Of a stretch of 64,000 nt of DNA, positions 44,396 through 54,725 are shown piece by piece (position 1 is the first letter of the stretch; each line of letters begins with the position of its first letter). Under the pieces are notes generated by a model, which had not been told where the DNA came from, did not search any database, and worked only from the letters and a program-made list of their open reading frames with translations. Source of the stretch: Gammaproteobacteria bacterium (GTDB taxonomy: Bacteria; Gemmatimonadota; Gemmatimonadetes; Longimicrobiales; Gaopeijiaceae); assembly GCA_028819075.1 (NCBI GenBank), contig JAPPMM010000065.1, positions 209,067 through 273,066 of the forward strand, in the 5' to 3' direction. The translations under genes and the position numbers were made by a program.

Positions 44396-44403
<8 letters not shown>
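43570..44403 (-). CDS. trpA: Tryptophan synthase alpha chain
   Basis: A 277-residue TIM-barrel subunit that cleaves indole-3-glycerol phosphate. Catalytic E and D appear in [20 protein letters not shown] (Glu near 57, Asp near 68); the phosphate loop is [17 protein letters not shown] with SALI following. The ATG at 44403 overlaps the trpB stop by 8 nt, so the alpha and beta subunits are coupled, as is usual for this heterotetramer. Confidence 0.96.
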
Positions 44404-45594
<1,191 letters not shown>

Positions 45595-45598
<4 letters not shown>

Positions 45599-46245
45599 GA
45601 GTCACCTCCGTTGCCCTGCGCGGCGCGCACGAAGCCCCGCACCTTCGCGGGGTCCTTTACGCCCAGCCGGCGCTCCACCCCGGAGCTGGCGTCGACGACG
45701 TGCGGCCGCAGGATCGAGACGGCCTCCGCCACGTTGCCGGGGTTGAGGCCCCCCGCCGCCACGAAGCGCTGCCCGGGGGCGAAGCGGTCGCGGATTCCGG
45801 CCAGGCTCTGCCAGGGGAAGCGGGTGCCGGTTCCGCCGGGCAGCTTTTCGTGCCATCCGTCGAAGAGGAGTCCGTCGGCGGCGCCTCCGTACCGGTCGAG
45901 CGCGGTCAGGGCCTCGGCCGCGTCGCGCACGGGCGCGGCCTTCCACACCGTCCAGGGGCCGCTCGCGCGCAGGCGGGCGACGGTGGCGGGGTCTTCGCGG
46001 CCGTGCAGCTGCACCACGGACGCCCCGGTGTCGCGCGCCGCCGCCACCGCCTGATCGAGGGTCGGGTCGACCAGGAGGATCACCAGCGGGATGGCGGCGG
46101 CCTCTGCCACCGCCCGCGCGGTGGGGATGTCCACGCTGCGCGAGAACCCGGGGGTGAGCACGGTGCCCACATAGGTAGCGCCTGCCTGCGCGGCGAGGCG
46201 GCCGTCCGCGGGGCGGGTGATCCCGCAGATCTTCACTTCAGGCAC
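45595..46245 (-). CDS. trpF: Phosphoribosylanthranilate isomerase
   Basis: A 216-residue TIM barrel for the third step of tryptophan synthesis. The general-base cysteine is in [11 protein letters not shown] (residue 7), the general-acid aspartate in [16 protein letters not shown] near 128, and phosphate-binding loops [10 protein letters not shown] and [17 protein letters not shown] near the end. The GTG start overlaps trpC by 8 nt; the stop overlaps trpB. Confidence 0.95.
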
Positions 46246-47131
46246 GGGGGCGGGTCCGGTTGGGGGTGGGGGGTTCGGGAGCGGTGGCGGTCGCGGGTGA
46301 CGGTTCCGGCCCGGCCGTGGCGGCGCGCGGTCCGCGCGGGACGCCGGTCAGGGCTGCCACCGCGTCGCCGGGGCGCGGACTCCGCAGGAGCGCCTCACCC
46401 ATCAGGACGGCGTCCGCGCCCGCGGCACCTACGGTGGCCAGGTCCTCCCGGGTGGCCAGCCCGCTCTCCGAGATCACCACGACGTCCGGCGGAATGCGGC
46501 GAACCAGTTCCAGCGTGACGGCCACGCTCGAGCGGAAGGTGCTCAGGTCGCGGTTGTTGATGCCCACCACGTCGGCGCCGGCCGCGAGCGCCCGTTCCAG
46601 CTCGGCGGCATCGTGAACCTCCACCAGCGCGGCCATCCCCAACGCTTGCGCGCCCCTCAGCAGCTCTCCCAGAAGCGGATCCCCCAGGATGCGCACGATG
46701 AGCAGCACCGCGTCGGCGCCCGCCGCGCGCGACTCGTCGAGTTGAACCGGGTCGACCAGAAAGTCCTTGCGCAGAACCGGCCGCGGCACCCTCGCGCGCA
46801 CCCGCCGCAGATCGTCCAGGTCGCCTCCGAAGTACGTGCGATCGGTCAGCACGCTGATGGCCGATGCGCCCGAGCGCCCGTAGTCCGCCGCCAGATCCGC
46901 CGGATCCAGGTCCTCGCGAATGGATCCCGCCCCCGGAGAACGCCGCTTGACCTCCGCGATGATGGCCACATCCCCCGACGATCCTCTCAGCGCGGAGCGG
47001 AAGTCGCGGGCCGGAGGCGCCGAACGGGCGGCCCGCGCCACCTCGGCCCGCACGGACCTCAGGGCCCGGACTTCGTCACGCTTCGTGCGGACGATGCGGT
47101 CGAGGATGTTCACGCGTTCGGGATCGGACAT
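46238..47131 (-). CDS. trpC: Indole-3-glycerol-phosphate synthase
   Basis: A 297-residue TIM barrel closing the indole ring. The catalytic lysines and glutamates are seen in IIAEVKRRSPGAGSI, VLRKDFLVDPVQLDESRAAG, VEVHDAAELERAL and GINNRDLSTFRSS. The C-terminal 40 residues are a Pro/Ala/Thr-rich tail not typical of the family. It is the first gene of the trpC-F-B-A unit and is divergent from lexA across 118 bp. Confidence 0.96.
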   Translation of the reverse strand: MSDPERVNILDRIVRTKRDEVRALRSVRAEVARAARSAPPARDFRSALRGSSGDVAIIAEVKRRSPGAGSIREDLDPADLAADYGRSGASAISVLTDRTYFGGDLDDLRRVRARVPRPVLRKDFLVDPVQLDESRAAGADAVLLIVRILGDPLLGELLRGAQALGMAALVEVHDAAELERALAAGADVVGINNRDLSTFRSSVAVTLELVRRIPPDVVVISESGLATREDLATVGAAGADAVLMGEALLRSPRPGDAVAALTGVPRGPRAATAGPEPSPATATAPEPPTPNRTRPRA

Positions 47132-47164
47132 CCGCGGTCGAGGACGGATGCCGTTCCGGTTCTT

Positions 47165-47223
47165 TCGGAGTGCATCTTGCGCTTCGGTAAACCTTCGGGT
47201 AGGTTATTCGGGTCCTGTTCGGT
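47165..47223 (+). promoter_or_regulatory. lexA upstream region: predicted promoter overlapped by five TTCGG direct repeats
   Basis: TTCGG occurs at 47165, 47184, 47195, 47208 and 47219, the last four spaced 11, 13 and 11 bp, close to one helical turn. A candidate promoter, TTGCGC (47178-47183), 17 nt, TAGGTT (47201-47206), lies inside the array, and the lexA ATG follows at 47250. LexA normally represses its own gene; whether these repeats are its operator here is unknown. The same 118 bp also carries the trpC promoter in the other direction. Confidence 0.4.
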
Positions 47224-47249
47224 CATCACTTTCGCGGAGCGCGCATTCG

Positions 47250-47858
47250 ATGCCCCTGACCAAGCGACAGAAACAGATCCTGGACTTCATCGAAGGCTAC
47301 CTGGACGAGTGGGGCTACGCGCCCAACTTCGAGGAAATCGCGCATGCCTTCGGATACGCTTCCCTGGCCACGGTCCACGAACACCTGAGCAATCTGGAGC
47401 GCAAGGGCTATATCCGGAAGGCCTACAACCAAAGTCGCTCCATCGAGATGGTGCACCGGGAGACGGGCGCCGGCGTCTTCGCGCTGCCGCTGCTCGGAGC
47501 GGTCGCCGCGGGGCTTCCCATCGAGGCCATTCAGGACACCGAAACCCTGTCCGTGCCCCGGGACATGGTTCCGAGCGGCGCCGAGAGCTACGTCCTTCGG
47601 GTCGAGGGCGATTCGATGATCGACGAGCAGATTCGCGACGGCGACTACATCGTGGTCAGCGCCCGCCAGGTGGCGCATGAGGGCGAGACCGTAGTCGCCC
47701 TGGTGGGGGGCGATTCGGCCACCGTCAAGAAGTTCTATCGCGACCGGGGCTCCCGCATCCGGCTGCAGCCCGCCAACGAAGCGATGGAGCCGATCATCGT
47801 CGACGCGGCCGACGTTCAGATCCAGGGCGTCGTGGTCGGCGTGATCCGCAAGTACTGA
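47250..47858 (+). CDS. lexA: LexA repressor
   Basis: A 202-residue SOS repressor and self-cleaving protease. The winged HTH (about 1-65) starts PLTKRQKQILDFIEGYLDE and has TVHEHLSNLERKGYI as recognition helix region. The cleavage site is A87-G88 (AAGLP), the catalytic serine S122 in EGDSM, and the catalytic lysine K160 in DSATVKKF. All are intact, so the protein should respond to RecA filaments. It is flanked by trp genes on the opposite strand. Confidence 0.96.
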   Translation: MPLTKRQKQILDFIEGYLDEWGYAPNFEEIAHAFGYASLATVHEHLSNLERKGYIRKAYNQSRSIEMVHRETGAGVFALPLLGAVAAGLPIEAIQDTETLSVPRDMVPSGAESYVLRVEGDSMIDEQIRDGDYIVVSARQVAHEGETVVALVGGDSATVKKFYRDRGSRIRLQPANEAMEPIIVDAADVQIQGVVVGVIRKY

Positions 47859-47955
47859 GGTTCGATCGAGGGACAACCGATCGGGACGGGACGATTCACG
47901 GGGGGTCGGACCGAGGTTCGGTCACCAGACCGGCTGCGGCCGGAGGGAGGGTAGG

Positions 47956-48126
47956 ATGAGGATTCCGTTTGCGGTGGGCAGACTGAAGGGCGATTTCGCG
48001 GAAGTGGTGCTTGTGGGAGAGGATCCGGGGCCGGGAGACGTACCGTTTCTTCGCTCGGCGCGGATGACACGCAGCCCCGCACGATTCCGTCCCCAGCGCC
48101 GCCGGAGTGCGGCCCGCCCGGCCTGA
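47956..48126 (+). CDS. Possible small gene downstream of lexA
   Basis: A 56-residue open frame starting MRIPFAVGRLKGDFAEVVLV with an excellent ribosome site (GGAGGGAGG, 47942-47950, 5 nt before the ATG). The N-terminal half reads like a beta strand plus acidic turn; the C-terminal half is very basic (RFRPQRRRSAARPA). It lies 97 bp after lexA on the same strand inside an otherwise gene-free 349-bp stretch (47859-48207). No family is recognised. It could be a DNA-damage-linked small protein, or a chance frame; the ribosome site is the main support. Confidence 0.35.
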   Translation: MRIPFAVGRLKGDFAEVVLVGEDPGPGDVPFLRSARMTRSPARFRPQRRRSAARPA

Positions 48127-48207
48127 GAATCGCGATGACGGTCGTCCCTGAGCGGGACGGACCAGGCGAGCAGATCCCGCGGGGGGTGCGGAGACCCGCG
48201 ACCTTTC

Positions 48208-49254
48208 TCAACCGCCGCCGGCGCGGCTGGCTTCGCGGAGTTCCGCGAGCTTGCGGATCGCGAGCCCGCGGTCGATGGTTTCGGTCGCGATGGCAACCCC
48301 CTCCGGAAGAGAATGAGCCAGGCCCGCCACGTAGATGGCGGGGCCGGCGTTGGCGAGGACGAACGCACGCGCCGAGCCCCGGCGGCGGCCTTCCAGCACA
48401 TCCACGATCAGGGTGGCGTTCTCATGCGGGGTTCCACCGGCAAGCGCCTCCAGACCTCCCGGCTCCAGTCCCAGGTCAGCCGGGATAACGGAGTAGGTCG
48501 TGATCCTGCCGCCGCGAAGATCGGACACGGTGGTGGTCCCGGCGGGGCTCAACTCGTCCATCCCGGGCTCGCCATGCACCACCAGAGCGCGCTGGTGGCC
48601 AAGTTCGAGCAGTGCGCGCGCGATCAATTCCCGCCAGGCGGGGTCGGAAACGCCGACCAGTTGGCGAGTCACCCCGGCCGGATTGGTGAGGGGCCCGAGC
48701 AGATTCATGATCGTGGGGACGGCCAGCTCGGCCCGCACCGGACCTACGTGACGCATGGCGGGATGAAGAAGGGGCGCAAACATGAAGACGATCCCGGTTT
48801 CCGCCAGAACCCGGCCCATTTCGTCCGGTGTCAGTTCGATGCGAACTCCGAGAGCTTCCAGGACGTCGGCGCTTCCGCTTTGCGATGTGAACGAGCGGTT
48901 GCCGTGCTTGGCGACCCGCACGCCGGCAGCCGCCGCGGTCAGGGCGGCCGCGGTGGACACGTTGAACGTGCGCACGCTGCCGCCCCCGGTGCCGCAGGTA
49001 TCGACCAGCTCGTGGGTTCGCTCCGAAGCCACCGGCCGCATCGCCCGGCGCAGCGCCCGCACGCCCCCGGCGATCTCCGATGGCACCACCCCCTTGGTCC
49101 GGAGTGCGATCAGGAAGGCCGCCATCGCCACGTGCGTCGCCTCGCCGGACATGACGGTCGTGAACGCGCCCTCCGCCTCGGCCGCGGTCAGGTCGGCGCC
49201 TTCGGACACGCGGGCGATCAGGGGGGCCAGCTCGAGTTTCGCTTCGGGCGACAT
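48208..49254 (-). CDS. trpD: Anthranilate phosphoribosyltransferase
   Basis: A 348-residue enzyme adding phosphoribose to anthranilate. The phosphate/PRPP-binding loop is DTCGTGGGSVRTFNVST near residue 85, with KHGNRSFTSQSGSADVLEAL and PTIMNLLGPLTNPAG as further signatures. It is separated from trpC-F-B-A by lexA and the possible small gene; trpE and trpG are outside the window. Start ATG at 49254; upstream in-frame codons lie in the truA promoter region. Confidence 0.96.
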   Translation of the reverse strand: MSPEAKLELAPLIARVSEGADLTAAEAEGAFTTVMSGEATHVAMAAFLIALRTKGVVPSEIAGGVRALRRAMRPVASERTHELVDTCGTGGGSVRTFNVSTAAALTAAAAGVRVAKHGNRSFTSQSGSADVLEALGVRIELTPDEMGRVLAETGIVFMFAPLLHPAMRHVGPVRAELAVPTIMNLLGPLTNPAGVTRQLVGVSDPAWRELIARALLELGHQRALVVHGEPGMDELSPAGTTTVSDLRGGRITTYSVIPADLGLEPGGLEALAGGTPHENATLIVDVLEGRRRGSARAFVLANAGPAIYVAGLAHSLPEGVAIATETIDRGLAIRKLAELREASRAGGG

Positions 49255-49414
49255 GGCGTATTCCAATGCTGCGCAGGGGGATGGCGGGACCGCTCGGGCG
49301 ATGGTACCAAGGACGGGGCAGGCGGTCAACGCGCGGGACCCGGGACGTTGCCGGCCGTGGCAGAGGACGGGCTCTATTGAGTTGTCGCTCCGGGACTCCT
49401 AGTTTCCCGGCGTC

Positions 49415-50371
49415 ATGGCCCGGGGACAACGCCGCTTCCGACTCACGCTGCACTACGACGGGACCCGTTTCTTCGGCTGGCAGATGCAGCCGGAAGTGCG
49501 CACGGTGCAGGGTGAGTTGCAAGCCACCCTCGAGCGACTTACAGGCGCGCCGCGCACGGTAACGGGGGCGGGGAGAACCGACCGGGGGGTACATGCCACC
49601 GGCCAGGTGGCCGCGGTCACCCTGCCACCGCGCTGGAGCGCCACCACCCTCCTGCGCGCGCTCAACGCCACGCTCCCGCAGGACATCTGGGTTGCGGAGG
49701 CCCACGTCGCTCCGCACGGCTTCCACCCACGCTACGACGCGACGGGGCGCGAGTACGGATACCGGCTGGGCCTGACGGCTGCGGCCCGCTCGCCATTCCA
49801 CCGGCCGTGGTGCTGGCCTCTCGCCCCCGTGACCGACGACGCTGCCTCGGCCAGGGCGGACGTGGATGTCGAAGCCCTGCACGCAGCGGCCGCGCTCCTG
49901 GCGGGCGAGGAATCCTTCGCCGCCTTCGCGCGCGCCGGCCAGGAACACCGGGGAGACCGCTGTATCGTCACGGGGGCACGCTGGACTCAGTGGGCCCTGG
50001 GCGTCGAGTTCACCATCCTCGCCAACCGGTTCCTGCACCACATGGTCCGCTACCTGGTGGGCACCATGGTCGACATCGCCCGCGGACGCCGACCGCTCGA
50101 CGACATGCGCGCGATGCTCGCCGGCAACCGCGACGGCCTGGTCACGTCGCCCCCCGCTCCCGCCGCCGGCCTCTTCCTTCGCCGAGTGCGCTATCCCGCG
50201 CACACAACCGCGCACAATACGGCAATCCCGGACGACTCCGCGACAGATTCAGACAACACCGCGGCGGCCGACATCCCTCCCGAGGCCGCCCGAAGCGTCC
50301 CGTTCGCCGACCCCGCCCTGTTAGATTCCGACACCGACCGCCCACTCGCAGGGAGCGCCAACCACTCATGA
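49415..50371 (+). CDS. truA: tRNA pseudouridine synthase A
   Basis: A 318-residue enzyme making pseudouridine at tRNA positions 38-40. The catalytic aspartate is in GAGRTDRGVHATGQVA near residue 55, and FLHHMVRYLVGTMVDIARGR is a typical later motif. The C-terminal 45 or so residues (after FLRRVRYPAHTT) are an added Asp/Ala-rich disordered tail not needed by the family. The stop overlaps the following transaldolase start (ATGA). Confidence 0.95.
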   Translation: MARGQRRFRLTLHYDGTRFFGWQMQPEVRTVQGELQATLERLTGAPRTVTGAGRTDRGVHATGQVAAVTLPPRWSATTLLRALNATLPQDIWVAEAHVAPHGFHPRYDATGREYGYRLGLTAAARSPFHRPWCWPLAPVTDDAASARADVDVEALHAAAALLAGEESFAAFARAGQEHRGDRCIVTGARWTQWALGVEFTILANRFLHHMVRYLVGTMVDIARGRRPLDDMRAMLAGNRDGLVTSPPAPAAGLFLRRVRYPAHTTAHNTAIPDDSATDSDNTAAADIPPEAARSVPFADPALLDSDTDRPLAGSANHS

Positions 50372-51024
50372 AGATCTTCCTCGACACCGCCGACCTGGGT
50401 GAGATCCGCCGCGCCGCCGCCGCGGGCCTCATCGATGGCGTTACCACGAACCCCTCCCTGCTGGCCAAGGTGGCCGGCGACCGCGATCCGATGGAGATCT
50501 TCCTGGAGATCTGCGAGGCTATCGACGGCCCGGTGAGCGCGGAGGTCGTCGCGCTCGACACCGAGGCCATGGTCGACGAGGGCACCCGGCTGGCCGCCGT
50601 CCACCCCAACATCGCGGTCAAGGTGCCGCTCACCGAGGACGGCCTGGTGGCGTGCCGCGAACTCAGCTCGCGCGACATCCCCGTTAACGTGACCCTGTGT
50701 TTCTCGGCCCCGCAGGCGCTGCTCGCCGCCAAGGCGGGGGCGGCCTACATCTCGCCCTTCATCGGACGGCTGGACGACATCTCCCACGACGGCATGGAGC
50801 TGATCCGCCAGATCCGCGTCATCTACGACAACTACGGCATGCGGACGGAGATTCTGGCGGCTTCCCTGAGGCATCCGCGCCACGTTGTGGAGTCGCTGGA
50901 AGTGGGCGCCGACGTCGCCACCCTGCCGGCGGGCGTGCTGCACAAGCTGATCCGCCACCCGCTGACCGACCTCGGGCTGGCCGCCTTCCTGGCCGACTGG
51001 GAGAAACTGGGACGTGACCTCTAG
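50368..51024 (+). CDS. Small transaldolase (FSA/TalC type)
   Basis: A 218-residue TIM-barrel transaldolase, the short form. It opens MKIFLDTADLGEIRRAAAAG with DGVTTNPSLLAK; the Schiff-base lysine is in NIAVKVPLT near 86, and later FSAPQALLAAKAGAAYISPF and GADVATLPAGVLHKLIRHP. This class transfers dihydroxyacetone units in the non-oxidative pentose phosphate route or acts as a fructose-6-phosphate aldolase; the two cannot be told apart here. The stop TAG is inside the start of purB (11-bp overlap). Confidence 0.93.
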   Translation: MKIFLDTADLGEIRRAAAAGLIDGVTTNPSLLAKVAGDRDPMEIFLEICEAIDGPVSAEVVALDTEAMVDEGTRLAAVHPNIAVKVPLTEDGLVACRELSSRDIPVNVTLCFSAPQALLAAKAGAAYISPFIGRLDDISHDGMELIRQIRVIYDNYGMRTEILAASLRHPRHVVESLEVGADVATLPAGVLHKLIRHPLTDLGLAAFLADWEKLGRDL

Positions 51025-52513
51025 CAGTCCGGGCCGCGCGGCCGCGGCCGGGGCATCCAGCACTGGGAAGTCCGCCTCGGGCGGCTACGTGCACCCCCTC
51101 TCGGGACGTTACGCCTCTCGCGAGATGCAGCACATTTTCTCGCAGGCGCGCAAGTTCACCACCTGGCGCCGGCTCTGGATCGCGCTGGGCGAATCGCAGC
51201 GCGAGCTGGGGCTGGACATCTCCGGCGAGGCGCTGCGCCAGATGCGGGCCGCGGTCGACGACCTGGACCTCGACCGGGCCGCGGAGCTGGAGCGCCGGTT
51301 CCGCCACGACGTGATGGCGCACGTCCACCTCTTCGGCGAGGTGGCGCCCGCGGCGCGAGGCATCATCCACCTCGGCGCCACGAGCGCCTTCGTGGGCGAC
51401 AACGCCGACCTCATCCTTCACCGGGAAGCCCTCACCCTGATCCGCGACCGGCTGGTGCGCTGCGTCGAGGCACTGACTGGTTTCGCTCGCCGCTACCGGT
51501 CGCTCCCCACCCTGGCCTACACCCACTTCCAGCCCGCCCAGCCCACCACGGTCGGCAAGCGGGCGACGCTCTGGATCCAGGATCTGCTGCTCGACATCGA
51601 GGAGATCGAGTTTCGCCTCGGCTCGCTCCGCTTCAGGGGCGTGCGCGGCACCACCGGCAGCCAGGCCTCCTTCCTCGACCTCTTCGACGGCGACTCCGCG
51701 AAGGTGGACGCCCTCGACGACGCCGTGGCCCAGCGCATGAGCTTCGAGCACCGCTACCCGGTGAGCGGCCAGACCTATCCGCGCAAGGTCGACGCTGCCC
51801 TGCTGGCGACGCTCGCGGGCACCGCCGCGTCCACATCCAAGATGGGGCACGATCTGCGCCTGCTCTCGCATCTGGGAGAAGTCGAGGAGCCCTTCGAGAG
51901 CACCCAGATCGGCTCCTCGGCCATGCCCTACAAGCGCAACCCGATGCGCGCGGAGAGGGTTTGCGCCCTTTCCCGCCACGTGATCACTTTGTATCAGGAC
52001 GGCGCGTTCACCGCGGCCACCCAGTGGCTGGAACGGAGCCTCGACGATTCCGCAAACCGGCGCGTCAGCATCCCCGACGCCTTCCTCACCCTCGACGGCA
52101 TACTGGTTCTGGTCGAAAACGTCTCCTCCGGGCTGGTGGTCAACGAAGCGGTGGTCCGCCGCTCGCTCGACGCGCAGCTCCCCTTCATGGCCACCGAAAC
52201 CATCCTCATGCGCGCGACCCGGGACGGAGGCGACCGCCAGCAACTGCACGAGCGCATCCGGCGCCACGCCCACGCGGCCACCCGCAAGGCGCGCGAGGAA
52301 GGCGGAGACCCCGACCTGTTTTCCCGCATAGCCGGCGACGACGCCTTCGGCCTGAGCGCGCCCGAACTGGCCGACCTCCTCCGGGGCGAGCGGTTCATCG
52401 GGCGCGCTCCCGAACAGGTGGAGCGCTTCCTCGACGGGTTCGCCCAGCCGCTTGTCGACCGTCTCGGACCCCAAGCCCGCGCCCGTCTCGACGCCCCCGA
52501 CATTCGTGTCTGA
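51014..52513 (+). CDS. purB: Adenylosuccinate lyase
   Basis: A 499-residue enzyme acting twice in purine synthesis (SAICAR to AICAR, and adenylosuccinate to AMP). It contains HDVMAHVHLFGEVAPAARGI, THFQPAQPTTVGKRATLW and the fumarase-superfamily signature GSSAMPYKRNPMRAERV near residue 297. The N-terminal 25 residues (Ser/Ala/Gly-rich) are not family-like and lie where the gene overlaps the transaldolase stop; the start is GTG at 51014. It begins the purine gene run. Confidence 0.95.
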   Translation: MTSSSPGRAAAAGASSTGKSASGGYVHPLSGRYASREMQHIFSQARKFTTWRRLWIALGESQRELGLDISGEALRQMRAAVDDLDLDRAAELERRFRHDVMAHVHLFGEVAPAARGIIHLGATSAFVGDNADLILHREALTLIRDRLVRCVEALTGFARRYRSLPTLAYTHFQPAQPTTVGKRATLWIQDLLLDIEEIEFRLGSLRFRGVRGTTGSQASFLDLFDGDSAKVDALDDAVAQRMSFEHRYPVSGQTYPRKVDAALLATLAGTAASTSKMGHDLRLLSHLGEVEEPFESTQIGSSAMPYKRNPMRAERVCALSRHVITLYQDGAFTAATQWLERSLDDSANRRVSIPDAFLTLDGILVLVENVSSGLVVNEAVVRRSLDAQLPFMATETILMRATRDGGDRQQLHERIRRHAHAATRKAREEGGDPDLFSRIAGDDAFGLSAPELADLLRGERFIGRAPEQVERFLDGFAQPLVDRLGPQARARLDAPDIRV

Positions 52514-52538
52514 CCTCAACCATGACCCCACCCCAGCC

Positions 52539-53510
52539 ATGGAGCTCGACGACAACGTGACGACCATCGTGGATTCCGCCCTATCCCTCCCCCTTCTCCA
52601 CCGCGGCAAGGTGCGGGACGTCTACGAGGCGGGCCCCGACACCCTGTTCATGGTGGCGAGCGACCGCGTGAGCGCCTTCGACGTGGTCCTGCCCCAGCCC
52701 GTGCCCCACAAGGGCGAAGTGCTCACCCAGCTGACCGCGTGGTGGCTGGCGCGCTTCTCCGCCCGCTCGCCGGTGCCGGGCGCCGAGGGGGGCATCGACC
52801 ACCACCTGCTCGCCGTGCGGCGGGACGAGATCATCGACCGTGTCCCCGAACTGGCGCACAGCGTCGACAGCTGGGCGCGCCGGGCGATGCTGGTGCGCCG
52901 CACCCGGCCGATCCTGGTCGAGTGCATCGTGCGCGGCTACATCACCGGGTCGGCCTGGCGGGAATACCGCCGGAGCGGGACGCTCGCCGGCGAGCCCCTT
53001 GCCCCGGGCATGATCGAGAGCGACCGCATGGAGCCGCCCATCTTCTCCCCCTCGACCAAGGCACACGAGGGCCACGACGAGAACATCACCTACGACCAGG
53101 TGGTGGAGCTGCTGGGCGCGTCCATGGCGGAGACCCTGCGCGACCTCTCGCTCGGCATCTACAGCGCCGGATCGGAGACCGCGCGCCAGCGGGGGATCAT
53201 CCTCGCGGACACCAAGTTCGAGTTCGGGATGGACTCGGATGGCCGGCTCCTCCTCATCGACGAGGTGCTGACCCCCGACTCCTCGCGCTTCTGGCCCGCC
53301 GAGCACTACGCGACCGGCCGCGGACAGCCCTCCCTCGACAAGCAGCCCGTGCGCGACTACCTCGCTCACGAAACGGCCTGGAACAAGATGCCGCCCCCGC
53401 CCGACCTCCCCGACCGCATCGTGGAGGAGTCGACGGCCCGCTACCTGGACATCTTCCAGCGGCTGGTGGGCGTGCCGCTGTCCGAGTACAGGGGCCCCAG
53501 CTTCGGATGA
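52539..53510 (+). CDS. purC: Phosphoribosylaminoimidazole-succinocarboxamide synthase
   Basis: About 323 residues from an ATG at 52539; a GTG at 52506, overlapping the purB stop, is an alternative. The protein begins with the usual LPLLHRGKVRDVYEAGPD, followed by VASDRVSAFDVVLPQPVPHKG and ECIVRGYITGSAWREYRRSG, and the FGMDSDGRLLLIDEVLTPDS segment with metal/ATP ligands. It is the SAICAR synthase of the longer, eukaryote-like length class. It directly follows purB and precedes pssA by 10 bp. Confidence 0.95.
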   Translation: MELDDNVTTIVDSALSLPLLHRGKVRDVYEAGPDTLFMVASDRVSAFDVVLPQPVPHKGEVLTQLTAWWLARFSARSPVPGAEGGIDHHLLAVRRDEIIDRVPELAHSVDSWARRAMLVRRTRPILVECIVRGYITGSAWREYRRSGTLAGEPLAPGMIESDRMEPPIFSPSTKAHEGHDENITYDQVVELLGASMAETLRDLSLGIYSAGSETARQRGIILADTKFEFGMDSDGRLLLIDEVLTPDSSRFWPAEHYATGRGQPSLDKQPVRDYLAHETAWNKMPPPPDLPDRIVEESTARYLDIFQRLVGVPLSEYRGPSFG

Positions 53511-53520
53511 AGACGATCCC

Positions 53521-54450
53521 GTGATCCGCAAGCGCGCGCGCCGCAGGCGGCTCCAGAGGGGCATCATCATCATCCCCTCCGCCTTCACCCTGGGCAACGT
53601 CTTCTTCGGCGTGTTCGCCATGGTGATGGCGTCGCGGGGCGCGTACGAATGGGCCGCCTGGTTCATCGTGTTCGCGGGCATCCTCGACACCTTCGACGGC
53701 GGCCTGGCGCGCTTCACGCGCACGGGCTCGCGCTTCGGCGCCGAGCTCGACTCCCTGGCCGACGCGGTCAGCTTCGGCGTAGCCCCGGCGATGGTCATGT
53801 ACCAGCTCTACTGGGCCGACGGCTCCTGGAGCTGGCTGCTCTCCTACCTCTTCGTGACCGCGGTCGTGGTCCGCCTGGCGCGCTTCAACGTGGAGCAGGG
53901 GGGAGAGGCGAAACGCTCGTTCCACGGGCTGCCGTCACCGGCTGCGGGGATGATGCTGGCGACATCCTACCCCTTCACCCAGACGGCATTCTTCGAGGCG
54001 TATCTGAGCACCCTTCCGTGGACCCAGATCATGGGCATCCTCATGGTGCTGCTCTCCGCGCTGATGCTGAGCCACGTCCCCTACGCGCGCATGCCCCGGG
54101 TCGGGCTGCGCACCCCCAGAACCCGCATCAACAGCGCCATCGTCGTGGCCACCATCGTCACCGCGATCGCCGTCCCCCGCTACTACTTCTTCCCGGTCCT
54201 GTTCGGGTACGCCGTCTGGGGTCTTCTGAAGTCGGTGGTGATCGGCTTCCTCGACCGGATTCCCGAGCGCGATCCTCTCCTGGAAGTGGATGAGGATGAG
54301 GATGACGACGAGCCTGAAGACGAGGAAGAAGCCCGGCCGCTCGACTACGGCGGCCTCGGACCCCGCTACCGCCCCGGCAGGCGCAATCGGCTCGCCCGAC
54401 GCCGGCGGACCAACCCCCGCGACGACAACGGCACGGAGGACACAACTTGA
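53521..54450 (+). CDS. pssA: CDP-diacylglycerol-serine O-phosphatidyltransferase
   Basis: A 309-residue inner-membrane enzyme making phosphatidylserine. The CDP-alcohol phosphotransferase motif is [18 protein letters not shown] followed by ELDSLAD near residue 56-80, with the SxFGxxxDSxxD end typical of PssA. Six or more hydrophobic helices span about 15-245. The C-terminal tail has an acidic block ([14 protein letters not shown]) and then a basic block, which is unusual for the family. It sits between purC and purS, overlapping purS by 4 nt (TTGA), so a lipid gene is embedded in the purine operon. No psd gene is adjacent. Confidence 0.93.
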   Translation: MIRKRARRRRLQRGIIIIPSAFTLGNVFFGVFAMVMASRGAYEWAAWFIVFAGILDTFDGGLARFTRTGSRFGAELDSLADAVSFGVAPAMVMYQLYWADGSWSWLLSYLFVTAVVVRLARFNVEQGGEAKRSFHGLPSPAAGMMLATSYPFTQTAFFEAYLSTLPWTQIMGILMVLLSALMLSHVPYARMPRVGLRTPRTRINSAIVVATIVTAIAVPRYYFFPVLFGYAVWGLLKSVVIGFLDRIPERDPLLEVDEDEDDDEPEDEEEARPLDYGGLGPRYRPGRRNRLARRRRTNPRDDNGTEDTT

Positions 54451-54725
54451 GCGCCTACGCCATCGAAATCCGCGTGACCCCCCGCCGCGGGCTGCTGGAC
54501 CCGCAGGGGAAGGCCATCCAGCACGCCCTGGACTCCCTGGGCTTCGCCGGGGTCGGGGAGGTGCGCGCCGGCAAGCTGCTCGTGATCGAGCTCGAAGCCG
54601 ACTCGCCGGACGAGGCCGCCGCCCGGGCCACCCGGATGTGCGAGAAACTGCTCGCGAACCCCGTGACCGAGGATTTCGCCATCGAAGTCGGACGCAACGC
54701 CGCACAGCCGGAGGCGGCGACGTGA
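54447..54725 (+). CDS. purS: Phosphoribosylformylglycinamidine synthase subunit PurS
   Basis: A 92-residue subunit of the three-part FGAM synthase (PurS-PurQ-PurL), with the typical start [24 protein letters not shown] and [19 protein letters not shown]. The start is a TTG at 54447 overlapping the pssA stop, with GGAGG (54435-54439) spaced 7 nt upstream. A strong site with a weak codon suggests tuned expression. Its stop overlaps purQ. Confidence 0.93.
   Translation: MSAYAIEIRVTPRRGLLDPQGKAIQHALDSLGFAGVGEVRAGKLLVIELEADSPDEAAARATRMCEKLLANPVTEDFAIEVGRNAAQPEAAT

Noticed and set aside
51022-51060. TAGCAGTCCGGGCC at the transaldolase stop as another repeat unit.
   Set aside because: Only the first 11 or so bases match; the rest is Gly/Ala-coding purB sequence, so chance similarity is likely.
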